Source of the DNA: Mesonia algae
Lineage (GTDB): Bacteria; Bacteroidota; Bacteroidia; Flavobacteriales; Flavobacteriaceae
Assembly: GCF_003253545.1 (NCBI RefSeq)
Contig: NZ_QKYV01000006.1
Location: 62,001-126,000, forward strand
Direction of reading: 5' to 3'
Length of the DNA: 64,000 nucleotides
Shown here: in pieces, positions 19,601 through 28,435 of the stretch
Layout of the letters: each line of letters opens with the position of its first letter
Numbering within the stretch: the stretch's first letter is position 1
Notes under the pieces: model-generated
Told to the model about the DNA's origin: nothing
Databases searched by the model: none
What the model saw: only the letters and a program-made list of their open reading frames with translations
Program-made: the position numbers and the translations under genes

Positions 19601-20106
19601 GCTACAATTCTCAAATCTTCTGATGCAAAGTCGTTTGAGATTGAAGTATCTCCTTCTAAAACAATAGTGCTGCCATTTTTTGCCTGAATGTTTACCTGTT
19701 GATCTCCCAGTAAAACATCACTTAATAGGCCTCCTAATACATCTCCTAAAGCCCCACCTAACAAAGCTTTAAATACCCCATCTTGCGTATCTAATCTGAT
19801 GTAAGTGGTTTGATTGGCTCCAGGAGTTGCACCCGTAGGGAAAATTAACTCTTGATGACCTGTATAAGCTCCAGCTCCCAATGCTACACCTGAAGAAGCT
19901 TTGATTGTAGAGAAAGAACTTAAGTCTCCTCTTCCGTCGACGCCTGTGTCGATCGCATTACCTGGGTCTTCGACTTTGATAACGCCAGTATTGTTATTCG
20001 TTTGTGAGTCTGCTCTCTGATAGGTTTGTGCAATTGTAATTTGAGGAATTAACAGTCCAAAAACAATCAAGCCACCAGAAAGCACTTTAAGTAAAGTGTT
20101 TTTCAT
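16642..20106 (-). CDS. Large secreted surface protein with fibronectin-like and T9SS sorting domains
   Basis: A 1154-residue secreted protein with a signal peptide (cleavage after about residue 26, ...ITIAQ). Next comes an N-terminal beta-rich region, then a fibronectin type III-like segment (about 380-480, with the TATLNGSL and TNYYFRAVA pattern). A module beginning near VERYIP (about 660) corresponds to the second half of the protein at 12882-16307, sharing GFGTHITG and the I/V-RGDR and GNPYQA landmarks. The C-terminal type IX sorting domain starts near FSLYPNPL (about 1075) and ends in TTFTKKIINP. The two genes converge and probably descend from one ancestral surface protein with different N-terminal halves. 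It is probably co-transcribed with the small PID-CTERM-like gene. Function unknown. Confidence 0.85.
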   Translation of the reverse strand: MKNTLLKVLSGGLIVFGLLIPQITIAQTYQRADSQTNNNTGVIKVEDPGNAIDTGVDGRGDLSSFSTIKASSGVALGAGAYTGHQELIFPTGATPGANQTTYIRLDTQDGVFKALLGGALGDVLGGLLSDVLLGDQQVNIQAKNGSTIVLEGDTSISNDFASEDLRIVADANNNYYVAATPSTIYDRIKIENRMGALVGFFNTKKIDLYGVYYNTSTNNCEQAKYTSFSGSGGLISALNASSGVLNAGNAIDNDPNSYSSLRLPILSVAGDVQQTIYFEGPSASTDTYHLSLASPSDIVSLDLLDNIYIEAYNGSSLVDSQQLSSLIDLDLLGIFNSNDKINIAYTPNASANRIRVRVQNLVNLSLTSELRLYSITKNPPLPTTHFATQITPTTATLNGSLSDPYNCMNSTYGFEYSTDPDFAEGTGTFVTSSNLSSGDFSFDLNGLNTNTNYYFRAVANVDVDGSIFSNYGSVEQFFTGSIIWDGTEWNNEIGPDATDSSNGIAIINGDYNTDTHGSLAVHDLTINALYTLTVENTNSFTLSGSITAPDESIDASEGEIIFIGTDNIVLDGDLLVDKDNSADNRNGHQIDKVQVNTTGGAELEVLNEVEVMTSLNLGTEGILALQDNAEIIFNSDDNGTAFFGEVGGVCSSSRITYGNNAGVTVERYIPAGSTDGGTVAVRAYRMLTSAVNAGTINSNWQEGDTDATYNTGNNSLGNIVGFGTHITGGSNTNGFDYNATNNPSTYTYNNQAQSWSALANTNATNLNVGDPYYINIRGDRTLDMSTNAPDPISTTIRTKGTLKLCDSDLTDATLAGGNEEFSFFGNPYQAPVDMNEVLTNTGTSEINPNFIWVWDPNLATKGAYVVVNVTDNTKSNLNSNVNRFLQAGQAIFVANVSSVIGSPNLSFEENDKNIEEDNLGVFKPSGASYALNILLKSGANTLDAAVIDFNDDNDNAVNDYDAKKLGNSDENLALVNGYHFLSIEQRDIPVDLEEIPLYVGSYRHQDYQFLINWEGISNMQAYLVDNYLQTSTALVAGENVFNFSVDEQIAASVETDRFKITFEDSSLASNTVKANGFSLYPNPLNNGVLNISNPNYTREMEVFIFNNVGQLMIKKSHTAITGNTSINMSQLAAGVYLVKVTTENTTFTKKIINP

Positions 20107-20371
20107 GACAATTCAATTTTTAATTAATTAATAATTTGTTTTTAGGGGTGTTTTTGCTAGTATCCTAAAGGTAAAGCATTTAATCGTTTTTATATGTATT
20201 TAAATGTTAAAATTGTTGATTTGGTAATTTATTTTAGTTTTGGTTGATATTTGTTTTTATTTTGTCTTTTGTTTAGTGTTATCTATAGTTAAATTAACGT
20301 AATTTAGTGCGAATTTGGTTGTTTTGGTTATTTAAAAAACATCTATTTTTAATCATTCATAATATTTTATC

Positions 20372-20893
20372 ATGAACTTTTTGAAAAATTTATTCATTTT
20401 TATTCTATTTTGTTTCTCATTAACTTCTACCTCCCAAACTTTTTCATCGTCAAACGGAAATGATTTTTGGAGTAATCTGCGTTATGGTGGAAGCTTAGGC
20501 TTAGGTTTTGGAGATGATTACTTTACGGGATCTTTAGCTCCGAGTGCGATTTATCCTTTTAACGAATACTTTTCTACAGGAGTTGGACTCAATTTGACTT
20601 ATGTTAATGACGATCATTATAAAGCTTTTGTTTATGGGGGCAGCGTTTTGGGCATTCTAACGCCTTTTCAACAACTTCAATTTTCGGCAGAGTTTGAACA
20701 ATTACGCGTAAACAGGCAGTTGAAAACATTTGACGAAACTTTAGAAGAAAATTATTGGTATCCCGCTTTATTTTTGGGAGGAGGATATGTGGTAGGAAAT
20801 GTAACAATTGGCGTGAGGTACGACATATTATATAAGGAAGATAAAAGTATTTATGGAAGTGCTTTTATGCCTTTTGTTCGCGTATATTTTTAA
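20372..20893 (+). CDS. Small outer-membrane beta-barrel-like protein
   Basis: A 173-residue protein with a signal peptide ([17 protein letters not shown]..., cleavage near TSTSQ, about residue 22). Alternating hydrophobic residues in [21 protein letters not shown]-like strands and a C-terminal aromatic (FMPFVRVYF) point to a small beta-barrel of about eight strands. I know of flavobacterial homologs carrying the name alpha-ketoglutarate decarboxylase, but nothing in the sequence supports an enzyme. It lies 17 bases upstream of the AIM24-family gene and could share its transcript. Function unknown. Confidence 0.7.
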   Translation: MNFLKNLFIFILFCFSLTSTSQTFSSSNGNDFWSNLRYGGSLGLGFGDDYFTGSLAPSAIYPFNEYFSTGVGLNLTYVNDDHYKAFVYGGSVLGILTPFQQLQFSAEFEQLRVNRQLKTFDETLEENYWYPALFLGGGYVVGNVTIGVRYDILYKEDKSIYGSAFMPFVRVYF

Positions 20894-20910
20894 TCAAAAC
20901 AATAAAAAAA

Positions 20911-21711
20911 ATGAATGCACACGAGATAGATTATCAAATTTTTGGTGAAGAAATGCAATATGTAGAAATAGAATTAGATCCTCAAGAAGCTGTTGTAGCC
21001 GAAGCTGGTTCTTTTATGATGATGGATCAAGGTATAGAAATGGAAACTATTTTTGGGGATGGCTCTACCAAAAACCAAGGTTTTTTAGGAAAAATGATGG
21101 GGGCAGGAAAGCGTCTACTCACCGGTGAAAGTTTATTTATGACTCTTTTCTACAATAACATCTCAGGGAAAAAGAAAGTAAGTTTTGCTTCTCCATATCC
21201 TGGAAAAATTATTCCTATAGATTTAGATCGTTTTAATGGAAAATTTATTTGTCAGAAAGATGCTTTTTTATGTGCAGCGAAAGGAGTTTCAGTAGGAGTA
21301 GAGTTTTCAAAACGTTTGGGTAGAGGTTTTTTTGGAGGAGAAGGTTTTATCATGCAAAAACTAGAAGGTGATGGGATGGCGTTTGTTCACGCTGGAGGAA
21401 CTACGGCGGTTAAAGAATTGGCAGCAGGAGATAAACTTAAAGTAGATACAGGTTGTATTATTGGTTTTGATGCCACTATAGATTACGATATACAATTTGT
21501 AGGCGGAATTAAAAATACACTCTTTGGTGGAGAAGGGATGGTATTCGCTACCTTAACAGGACCAGGTACAGTCTATATTCAATCTTTACCTTTTAGTAGG
21601 TTAGCCAGTAGAGTTTTTGCAGCTGCACCACAAGGAGGAGGAAAAGATAAGGGAGAAGGTAGTTTATTGGGAGGTTTAGGAAATCTTTTAGATGGTGATA
21701 ACCGTTTTTAG
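20911..21711 (+). CDS. AIM24/TIGR00266 family protein
   Basis: A 266-residue soluble protein of the AIM24 family (TIGR00266), a double-stranded beta-helix fold of unknown biochemical role. Visible family features are the N-terminal [21 protein letters not shown], the EAGSFMMMD stretch, TGESLFMT, the [14 protein letters not shown] segment and a C-terminal GGGKDKGEG-rich tail. The length matches the family. It follows the beta-barrel gene by 17 bases and is separated from pyruvate carboxylase by about 115 bases of AT-rich sequence. Confidence 0.88.
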   Translation: MNAHEIDYQIFGEEMQYVEIELDPQEAVVAEAGSFMMMDQGIEMETIFGDGSTKNQGFLGKMMGAGKRLLTGESLFMTLFYNNISGKKKVSFASPYPGKIIPIDLDRFNGKFICQKDAFLCAAKGVSVGVEFSKRLGRGFFGGEGFIMQKLEGDGMAFVHAGGTTAVKELAAGDKLKVDTGCIIGFDATIDYDIQFVGGIKNTLFGGEGMVFATLTGPGTVYIQSLPFSRLASRVFAAAPQGGGKDKGEGSLLGGLGNLLDGDNRF

Positions 21712-21828
21712 GATAAACAATTATAATTTTAAAATATTAAGGTTTTCTAAAATTTAAGGCTAATTAAAATCATTATTCAGATATTTAAATCGGACTCATT
21801 TTTTTAATTTTTTATTCCATCAAAGCTT

Positions 21829-24800
21829 ATGAAAATCAACAAAGTTTTAGTCGCTAATAGAGGAGAAATTGCTATTCGTATTTTTAGATCGTGTACAGAA
21901 ATTGGTCTACGTACTGTAGGAATTTACACCTTTGAAGATCGCTATTCTCTACATCGTTACAAGGCAGATGAAGCCTACCAAATAGGAGAAGACTCAGAGC
22001 CGTTAAAACCTTATTTAGATATTGATAAGATTATAGCTGTGGCTAAAGAAAACGGGATTGACGCCATTCACCCTGGATATGGATTTTTATCAGAAAATGC
22101 CGACTTTGCCCAAGCTTGTGAAGATAACGACATCATTTTTATAGGTCCTAAAGTATCCATCCTAAAAGCTTTGGGAGATAAGATTATGGCCAAAAAGGTG
22201 GCGATAGAAAATGATATCCCGATTATAAAAAGTAATGAAAAAGAATTAACTACAGTTGATATCGCTTCCGCGGAAGCAGAAAAAATAGGTTATCCTATTA
22301 TGTTAAAAGCAGCTTCTGGAGGTGGAGGTCGCGGGATGCGGGTAATTAGAACAGATGAAGAACTCCGTAAAGCCTATCCAGAATCTAAGCGAGAAGCAGC
22401 TAACGCCTTTGGAGATGATACTGTTTTTATAGAAAAATTTGTAGAAAACCCTAAGCATATCGAAATTCAGTTATTGGGTGATAATCACGGTAATTTAGTG
22501 CATCTTTTTGAACGAGATTGCTCTGTACAACGTCGTTATCAAAAAGTAATTGAAATCGCTCCATCTTTTGGCTTAAAGGAAGAAACCAAACAGAAATTAT
22601 ACGACTATGCTTTAAAAATAGGAAATGCTGTAAATTATAACAATGCGGGAACAGTTGAGTTTCTTGTAGATGATGACGGGAGCATTTACTTTATAGAAGT
22701 CAACCCGAGAATACAAGTAGAACATACGGTGACCGAAGTGGTTACAGGAATCGATGTGGTAAAAGCACAATTGTTTATCGCAGGCGGATACAAATTAGAA
22801 GATCAACAAATTAAAATTGCTTCTCAAGATAAATTAGAAGTAAAAGGTTTCGCTGTACAATGTAGAATAACCACCGAAGATCCTAAAAACGATTTTAAAC
22901 CCGATTACGGAACCATTACCACTTATAGAAGCGCTAGCGGTTTTGGAATACGTTTAGATGCAGGTAGTGTTTATCAAGGGGTCAATATTTCTCCGTTTTT
23001 TGACTCTATGTTGGTAAAAGTTACCGCTAGCAGTAGAACTTTAGATGGCGCTTGTAGAAAAATGCGTAGAGCTTTAGCCGAATTTAGAGTACGTGGTGTA
23101 AAAACCAACATGGCGTTTTTAGATAATATTTTAAATGATTCTACATTTAGAAAAGGAGAGGTAACGGTTAACTATATTAAAAATACACCCAAGCTATTTG
23201 AAATTAAAGAGCCAAGAAACCGAGCTACCAAAATGGTGAATTTTCTTGGAGACATTATTGTTAATGGAAATCCAGATGTAAAAACCATCGATTCTACTAA
23301 AAAGTTGGTTAATCCAGTAGTTCCAAAATTTGATAAACAACAAGCATACCCTAAAGGAACTAAAGACTTACTTACAGAATTAGGTCCAGAAAAGTTTTCT
23401 CAATGGCTTAAAGCCGAAAAGAAGATACATTTTACCGATACTACCATGCGAGATGCACACCAAAGCTTATTGGCTACTCGTATGCGGACTAAAGATATGC
23501 TAAGTGTGGCCGAAGGTTTTGCTAAAAACCATCCAGAAGTATTTAGTATGGAAGTTTGGGGAGGTGCTACTTTTGATGTTTGTATGCGTTTTTTAAGGGA
23601 AAACCCTTGGGAACGTTTGCGCTTATTAAGAAAAGCGATGCCTAACGTTTTGTTTCAAATGTTGATTAGAGGTTCAAACGGAGTCGGTTATACTGCTTAT
23701 CCCGATAATCTTATCGAAAAATTTGTAGAAGAAGCTTGGGAAAATGGAGTTGATATTTTTAGAATTTTCGACTCCCTCAATTGGATGGAGTCTATTGCAC
23801 CTTGTATAGAATATGTAAGAACCAAAACCAACGGACTAGCCGAAGGAGCCATGTGTTATACGGGCGATATTTTAGATCCGCAACGCAGTAAATACAATTT
23901 AGATTATTATTTACGTTTGGCAAGAGATATAGAAAATGCTGGAGCTCATATTTTAGCCATCAAAGATATGGCGGGCCTATTAAAACCTTACGCTGCCGCG
24001 GAATTAGTCTCAGCCTTAAAGACGGAAATTAATATTCCTATTCACCTTCATACACACGATACCTCATCTATACAATCTGCCACGTATATGAAAGCCATTG
24101 AAGCTGGTGTAGATGTAGTAGATGTAGCTTTAGGAGGTTTATCTGGTTTAACTTCTCAGCCTAATTTTAATGCAATGGCAGAAGCGATGCGTTACCAAGA
24201 GCGAGAAAATAAAATGGATATTAATAGCCTTAATGCTTATTCTAATTATTGGACGAGCATGCGAGAATACTACTATCCATTTGAATCTGGTTTAAAATCG
24301 GGAACAGGAGAAGTGTATCGCCATGAAATTCCTGGAGGACAATATTCTAATTTAGTCCCTCAAGCTGAATCTTTAGGACTAAAAGACCGGTTTAACGAGA
24401 TTACCGCAATGTACAGTGAGGTCAACCAGCTGTTTGGAGATATTGTAAAAGTGACACCTAGTAGTAAAGTAGTAGGAGACATGGCTCAATATTTAGTGAG
24501 TAATAATTTCACGATAAAAGATGTTTTAGAAAAAGGAGAAAGTATAAGTTTTCCAGAATCGGTTAAAAGTTTCTTTAGAGGAGATTTGGGTCAGCCTTTC
24601 GGCGGATTTCCGAAAGAACTTCAAAAAATCATATTACGAGATGATGCTCCTTACACCGAACGACCTAATGCGCATTTAGAACCTGTAGATTTTGATAAGG
24701 AGTTTGAAGAATTTAAAAAGAAATTTATAAAAGGAATGGATCGTGAATGGGAAATAACAGATTTCCTGTCTTACAAACTTTACCCTAAAGTGTTTGAAGA

Positions 24801-25281
24801 CCTCTACAATCACTACGTAAAATATGGTAAGGTGATGCAAATTCCTACCAAAAACTTCTTTTACGGAATGCAACCCGGCGAAGAGATTATTGTAGAACTC
24901 GATAAAGGTAAAACGCTATTGATCACACTGGTTTCTGTAGGAGACGCTAATGAAGAAGGGCAGGTAACCGTTTTCTTTAAAATTAACGGACAAACTAGAA
25001 ACGTAGAAATACAAGATGCTTCTATTAAAGTAGAAAAAGTAAGTCACTTAAGAGCGGAAAAAGATAATGATAAACACGTAGCAGCTCCGTTGCAAGGATC
25101 ACTTTCAGAAATTTTGATAAAAGAAGGTGAGGAGGTGAAAAAAAATCAGCCTTTGTTTGTTATTGAAGCGATGAAGATGGGAACTACAATTACGGCGAAT
25201 ACCAGTGGAAAAATTAAAAAAATTCACCTAGAAAAAGGCACTATGGTTTTTAGTGAAGATTTGGTGGTAGAATTAGCGTAG
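21829..25281 (+). CDS. pyc: Pyruvate carboxylase
   Basis: Makes oxaloacetate from pyruvate, bicarbonate and ATP, refilling the TCA cycle and feeding gluconeogenesis. The 1150-residue single chain has all domains in order: biotin carboxylase with the ATP-grasp glycine loop SGGGGRGM (about 162-170), carboxyltransferase beginning FTDTTMRDAHQS (about 535), with AIKDMAG holding the catalytic lysine, the PYC/OADA middle domain, and a C-terminal biotinyl domain with the target lysine in EAMKMG (Lys1116). The length is normal for one-chain enzymes. The next gene starts one base after its stop codon. Confidence 0.96.
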   Translation: MKINKVLVANRGEIAIRIFRSCTEIGLRTVGIYTFEDRYSLHRYKADEAYQIGEDSEPLKPYLDIDKIIAVAKENGIDAIHPGYGFLSENADFAQACEDNDIIFIGPKVSILKALGDKIMAKKVAIENDIPIIKSNEKELTTVDIASAEAEKIGYPIMLKAASGGGGRGMRVIRTDEELRKAYPESKREAANAFGDDTVFIEKFVENPKHIEIQLLGDNHGNLVHLFERDCSVQRRYQKVIEIAPSFGLKEETKQKLYDYALKIGNAVNYNNAGTVEFLVDDDGSIYFIEVNPRIQVEHTVTEVVTGIDVVKAQLFIAGGYKLEDQQIKIASQDKLEVKGFAVQCRITTEDPKNDFKPDYGTITTYRSASGFGIRLDAGSVYQGVNISPFFDSMLVKVTASSRTLDGACRKMRRALAEFRVRGVKTNMAFLDNILNDSTFRKGEVTVNYIKNTPKLFEIKEPRNRATKMVNFLGDIIVNGNPDVKTIDSTKKLVNPVVPKFDKQQAYPKGTKDLLTELGPEKFSQWLKAEKKIHFTDTTMRDAHQSLLATRMRTKDMLSVAEGFAKNHPEVFSMEVWGGATFDVCMRFLRENPWERLRLLRKAMPNVLFQMLIRGSNGVGYTAYPDNLIEKFVEEAWENGVDIFRIFDSLNWMESIAPCIEYVRTKTNGLAEGAMCYTGDILDPQRSKYNLDYYLRLARDIENAGAHILAIKDMAGLLKPYAAAELVSALKTEINIPIHLHTHDTSSIQSATYMKAIEAGVDVVDVALGGLSGLTSQPNFNAMAEAMRYQERENKMDINSLNAYSNYWTSMREYYYPFESGLKSGTGEVYRHEIPGGQYSNLVPQAESLGLKDRFNEITAMYSEVNQLFGDIVKVTPSSKVVGDMAQYLVSNNFTIKDVLEKGESISFPESVKSFFRGDLGQPFGGFPKELQKIILRDDAPYTERPNAHLEPVDFDKEFEEFKKKFIKGMDREWEITDFLSYKLYPKVFEDLYNHYVKYGKVMQIPTKNFFYGMQPGEEIIVELDKGKTLLITLVSVGDANEEGQVTVFFKINGQTRNVEIQDASIKVEKVSHLRAEKDNDKHVAAPLQGSLSEILIKEGEEVKKNQPLFVIEAMKMGTTITANTSGKIKKIHLEKGTMVFSEDLVVELA

Positions 25282-25282
25282 T

Positions 25283-25945
25283 ATGTTTAAACACCAACAC
25301 CCTTATCCGCCTTTTATTCCAGAATCTGCGACCAAACTTATTGTGGGTACTTTACCGCCACCAAGATTTACGACTGGTGACTTTAAACCCGATGATGTAA
25401 ATTTTTGCTACGGAAGCCGTGACGGACAGCTTTGGAAAATTTTAGCTCAAATCTTTAAAGTAGATTTACGTTTTGAAAATTCCGCGAAAGCGATAGAAGA
25501 TAGAAAAAACTTACTCGTAGAAAATAACTTAGGGATTTGCGATATGGTAGAATATGCATATCGGGAGAAAATAGATGCTTCCGATATTGGCATGTTAAAG
25601 CCTAAATTGAGAGACCTAATTGGCATTTTGAGAGAAAACCCAAAAGTAGACACCTTATTATTTACGGGTGGTAACAGCAAAAACGGTCCAGAGTATTTTT
25701 TTAGAAGACATATAAAAGGTTTAAAAGATATTCAGTTAAAAAAAGTAAGCATAGAAGTACCAAGAATACATCAATTTGTGTTGGATGGGCGCTTAATTAA
25801 AACAGTTTCTCTAACAGCACCTTCTGGAGCTGCTAACCGAGCGGTTGGAAGTATGGGGCTTTATAAACAAATGAAAATCAAAAATCCGCAGTTAGATACT
25901 ATAGATTTTAGAGTTTTGCAATACGAACCTTTCTTTACGGAATAA
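25283..25945 (+). CDS. Uracil-DNA glycosylase-family protein
   Basis: A 220-residue protein resembling the uracil-DNA glycosylase superfamily found in Bacteroidota. The N-terminal LIVGTLPPPRF resembles the first active-site motif (GxxPG-like), and LTAPSGAANRAVGS near the C-terminus resembles the second, substrate-gripping motif. The classical catalytic Asp-Pro pair of family 1 enzymes is absent, so the substrate may not be uracil and the activity is untested. It begins one base after the pyc stop, so it is probably co-transcribed, although no metabolic link is evident. It ends at a strong bidirectional terminator. Confidence 0.7.
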   Translation: MFKHQHPYPPFIPESATKLIVGTLPPPRFTTGDFKPDDVNFCYGSRDGQLWKILAQIFKVDLRFENSAKAIEDRKNLLVENNLGICDMVEYAYREKIDASDIGMLKPKLRDLIGILRENPKVDTLLFTGGNSKNGPEYFFRRHIKGLKDIQLKKVSIEVPRIHQFVLDGRLIKTVSLTAPSGAANRAVGSMGLYKQMKIKNPQLDTIDFRVLQYEPFFTE

Positions 25946-25978
25946 AAAAAGTCCTCGATAATTTATCGAGGACTTTTT
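25946..25978. terminator. Bidirectional rho-independent terminator
   Basis: GTCCTCGAT and ATCGAGGAC form the core stem around a short AT loop, extended by A5 on the left and T5 on the right. It lies immediately after the stop of the glycosylase-like gene and 22 bases before the end of the convergent OmpA gene. Confidence 0.9.
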
Positions 25979-26000
25979 AATTATAATCTTTAATCTAAGC

Positions 26001-26846
26001 TTATTTTGCTTTTTTCATTCCTTCTTCAATCATTCCGTAAAATTGATCTAACTTAGGAAGAACAACAATTCTTGTTCTACGGTTAGCTGCTTTTCCATCT
26101 CTAGAAGAGTTGCTATCTACAGGGACATATTCACTTCTACCCGCAGCAGTCATTCTTGAAGGATCTACGTTAAAATCATTTTGTAAGATACGTACCACAG
26201 CAGTTGCTCTTTTAGTACTTAAATCCCAGTTATCAATAATACAAGAATTGTTAATTGGGTCGGTATCGGTGTGACCTTCTACCATAAACTCAAAGTCTTT
26301 CTTGTCTTTTACCACTTTAGCTACTTTTCCTAACACTTCTTTAGCTCGGTTAGAAACTTGGTAACTTCCGCTACGGAATAATAATTTATCTGAAATCGAT
26401 ACAAAAACAACTCCTTTTTCTACATTAATCTCGATATCCTCATCGTTAATGTTTCCTAAAGCACCTTTTAAACTAGTAACTAATGCTAAAGTAACTGAAT
26501 CTTTTTTGTTGATCGCGTCACGCATAGTCTTAATTTGAAGGTCTTTTTCTTTAATACTTTCTAAAGAACGCTCTAAGTTTTCTGCTCCTTTTTTAGATAA
26601 AGTAGATAAATCTCCTTGAGAATTTAATAAAGCAGAGTTGGTATTTTTAAGCAAGTTAATTTGCTCTTGCAAGCTACTCACTCGGTTTTCTTTTTCTTCT
26701 AAACACGTATTAAGCTTTACGGTAGCTGTGTTTAATAGATCCTGAGTGTCTTGTTGCTTCGCTTCTAATTCTTTGTATTTCTTAGAAGAAACACAAGAAG
26801 AAAATAATAAAACAGCAGATGCTGTAAATAAAAATATACGTTTCAT
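26001..26846 (-). CDS. OmpA-family lipoprotein
   Basis: A 281-residue lipoprotein with a lipobox LFSSC (lipidated Cys18), a long helical/coiled-coil region (about 25-125) and a C-terminal OmpA-like peptidoglycan-binding domain (about 150-270), seen in LLFRSGSYQVS and VEGHTDTDPI and in AANRRTRIVVLP. It probably links an outer-membrane or periplasmic partner to the cell wall. A TAGCTTTG box at 26878-26885 on the minus strand is a candidate -7 element. It is separated from the upstream glycosyltransferase gene by 82 bases and is transcribed in the same direction. Confidence 0.9.
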   Translation of the reverse strand: MKRIFLFTASAVLLFSSCVSSKKYKELEAKQQDTQDLLNTATVKLNTCLEEKENRVSSLQEQINLLKNTNSALLNSQGDLSTLSKKGAENLERSLESIKEKDLQIKTMRDAINKKDSVTLALVTSLKGALGNINDEDIEINVEKGVVFVSISDKLLFRSGSYQVSNRAKEVLGKVAKVVKDKKDFEFMVEGHTDTDPINNSCIIDNWDLSTKRATAVVRILQNDFNVDPSRMTAAGRSEYVPVDSNSSRDGKAANRRTRIVVLPKLDQFYGMIEEGMKKAK

Positions 26847-26877
26847 AACTTAATTGTTTATACTTGTTTTGAGGCAC

Positions 26878-26885
26878 CAAAGCTA
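26878..26885 (-). promoter_or_regulatory. Candidate -7 box of the OmpA lipoprotein gene
   Basis: TAGCTTTG on the minus strand matches TAnnTTTG about 31 bases before the start codon. No clear -33 element at the usual spacing. Confidence 0.35.
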
Positions 26886-26928
26886 TTAAAATTGAAATAC
26901 GTTTATAAGAGATTAACAATTTTATAAC

Positions 26929-27924
26929 TTATTTTAATTCACTAAATTTTCTTTTCTTTTGAATAAAGTATTTCCAGACAATTGAAAATATAAGCGGATA
27001 TCTTTGAGAATCATTCCCTTGTGATCTTTTTCTTTTTAACTGAAAAAAATGCAGATAAAAACTAGCGTGAGCTTTTAATATGGCTAAAAAATGTTGAGGT
27101 CTTTTTTGAAACAAAAACTGAATTCCGGCAACAGCATCTAACAGCATTCGAATGAATATAAATACGTAAGCTTTAATACCAGAAACATTTTTTAATAAAT
27201 TGTAAAGCGAATTTCTAAAGTTATAGAATGTTTTTTTAGGATTCATAACATTTAAAGTAGCTCCGCCTAAGTGGTAAACACTAGAAGAAGCATTGTACCA
27301 ACATTTATAACCTTTATTTTTTATGCGCCAACATAAATCGATCTCCTCTTGATGAGCGAAATAATCTTCATCTAGGCCATTAACTTCTTCAAATACACTT
27401 CTTCTAATGGCTAAACAAGCGCCACTTGCCCAAAAAATTTCTTTATCCTCATTATATTGACCTTCATCTTTCTCTAAAGTATTAAAGATTCTTCCTTGGC
27501 AATAAGGATAACCTAATTGGTCAATAAACCCGCCAGCGGCTCCCGCATATTCAAAATGAGTTTTCTTTTTATAATCTAGAATTTTAGGCTGAATAACGGC
27601 TATGTTTGGTGAAGAAGCGAACATATACTCAAGAGGACCTAGCCAATTGGGGGTTACTTCTACATCGCTATTCAGTAGGATAAAAATATCTTCTTTTAAT
27701 GCTGCCAAAGCATCGTTATAACCTTTCGCATAGCCGCCATTTACTTTATTCTGAATGATTTTAACCTCTGAAAAATTCTCTTTAACAAAAGCTATAGAAT
27801 CATCTGTTGAAGCATTATCGGCGACATAAATGTTTGCAGAACTAGAGTGCTTCACCACTGATGGTAAAAATTGCTCTAAAAGCGCTCTCCCGTTCCAATT
27901 TAAAATTACTACTGCTGTGGTCAT
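26929..27924 (-). CDS. Family 2 glycosyltransferase
   Basis: A 331-residue GT-A glycosyltransferase of family 2. The N-terminal strand VVILNWNGR and NASTDDS mark the nucleotide-binding start. LLNSDVEV (about 83-90) is the DxD-like metal site, and AHQEEIDLCWR (about 185-195) carries the acidic catalytic region and the ...DLCWR feature. The C-terminal part has a hydrophobic stretch (about 255-275) that could rest on the membrane. It resembles rhamnosyltransferase-like family 2 proteins, but the substrate is unknown. It is located far from the polysaccharide locus at 1-7636. Confidence 0.88.
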   Translation of the reverse strand: MTTAVVILNWNGRALLEQFLPSVVKHSSSANIYVADNASTDDSIAFVKENFSEVKIIQNKVNGGYAKGYNDALAALKEDIFILLNSDVEVTPNWLGPLEYMFASSPNIAVIQPKILDYKKKTHFEYAGAAGGFIDQLGYPYCQGRIFNTLEKDEGQYNEDKEIFWASGACLAIRRSVFEEVNGLDEDYFAHQEEIDLCWRIKNKGYKCWYNASSSVYHLGGATLNVMNPKKTFYNFRNSLYNLLKNVSGIKAYVFIFIRMLLDAVAGIQFLFQKRPQHFLAILKAHASFYLHFFQLKRKRSQGNDSQRYPLIFSIVWKYFIQKKRKFSELK

Positions 27925-27933
27925 AGATTGTTA

Positions 27934-28380
27934 TTAACTAGAGAAATTGGGGATTTCTTTTAAGAATTCATATTTCTCCTCTTCGTAATTCAGTTGACAA
28001 AAGTAATGATTCAATCCGTTAGTGACCATTAGAAAACGTGCTTTTAAAGCCATGTTGTAACGCGCAATTTGGTCGAAGGTATCTTGAGTTATCTTTACAG
28101 AAGGGGCCTTGCATTCTACAATAAGCTGTAAACTACCGTCTTTATAAAACCCAACCACATCATAACGTTTTATCAATCCGTTAAGTTGAAGCTGCTTTTC
28201 TACATTGATAAGCTGTAGCGGATATTTTTTTTCCTGGTGTAAATAATGAACGGTATGTTGTCTTACCCATTCTTCTGGCGTAAGAATGATAAATTTTTTA
28301 CGTATAACATCAAAAATAGACACTTTATTTTCGTTATTTTTGAACCGAAATTGATAAGACGGAAAGTTAAGTTTATTCAT
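27934..28380 (-). CDS. HsdR N-terminal-like nuclease-fold protein
   Basis: A 148-residue protein resembling the stand-alone type I restriction HsdR N-terminal domain family (HSDR_N_2). The PD-(D/E)xK-like core is visible: VVGFYKDGSLQLIVECKAPS, with the D/E-x-K in VECK, and a downstream QIARYN. I chose the ATG at 28380 (MNKLNFPSYQFRF), which homologs share, over a possible start six codons upstream. There is no methylase or specificity subunit next to it, so it is not a complete restriction system. It is divergent from holA across a 55-base gap, an arrangement common in flavobacteria. Confidence 0.75.
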   Translation of the reverse strand: MNKLNFPSYQFRFKNNENKVSIFDVIRKKFIILTPEEWVRQHTVHYLHQEKKYPLQLINVEKQLQLNGLIKRYDVVGFYKDGSLQLIVECKAPSVKITQDTFDQIARYNMALKARFLMVTNGLNHYFCQLNYEEEKYEFLKEIPNFSS

Positions 28381-28435
28381 AGACACCAAAGAAAACAAAT
28401 TTCTACCTTTTCCGCTTTAGCGAAGTTATTTTTTT

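Noticed and set aside
27934-28380. A restriction-modification system at the HsdR_N-like gene
   Set aside because: Only one small nuclease-fold protein is present, without methylase, specificity or helicase parts, and this gene commonly sits beside holA in flavobacteria.
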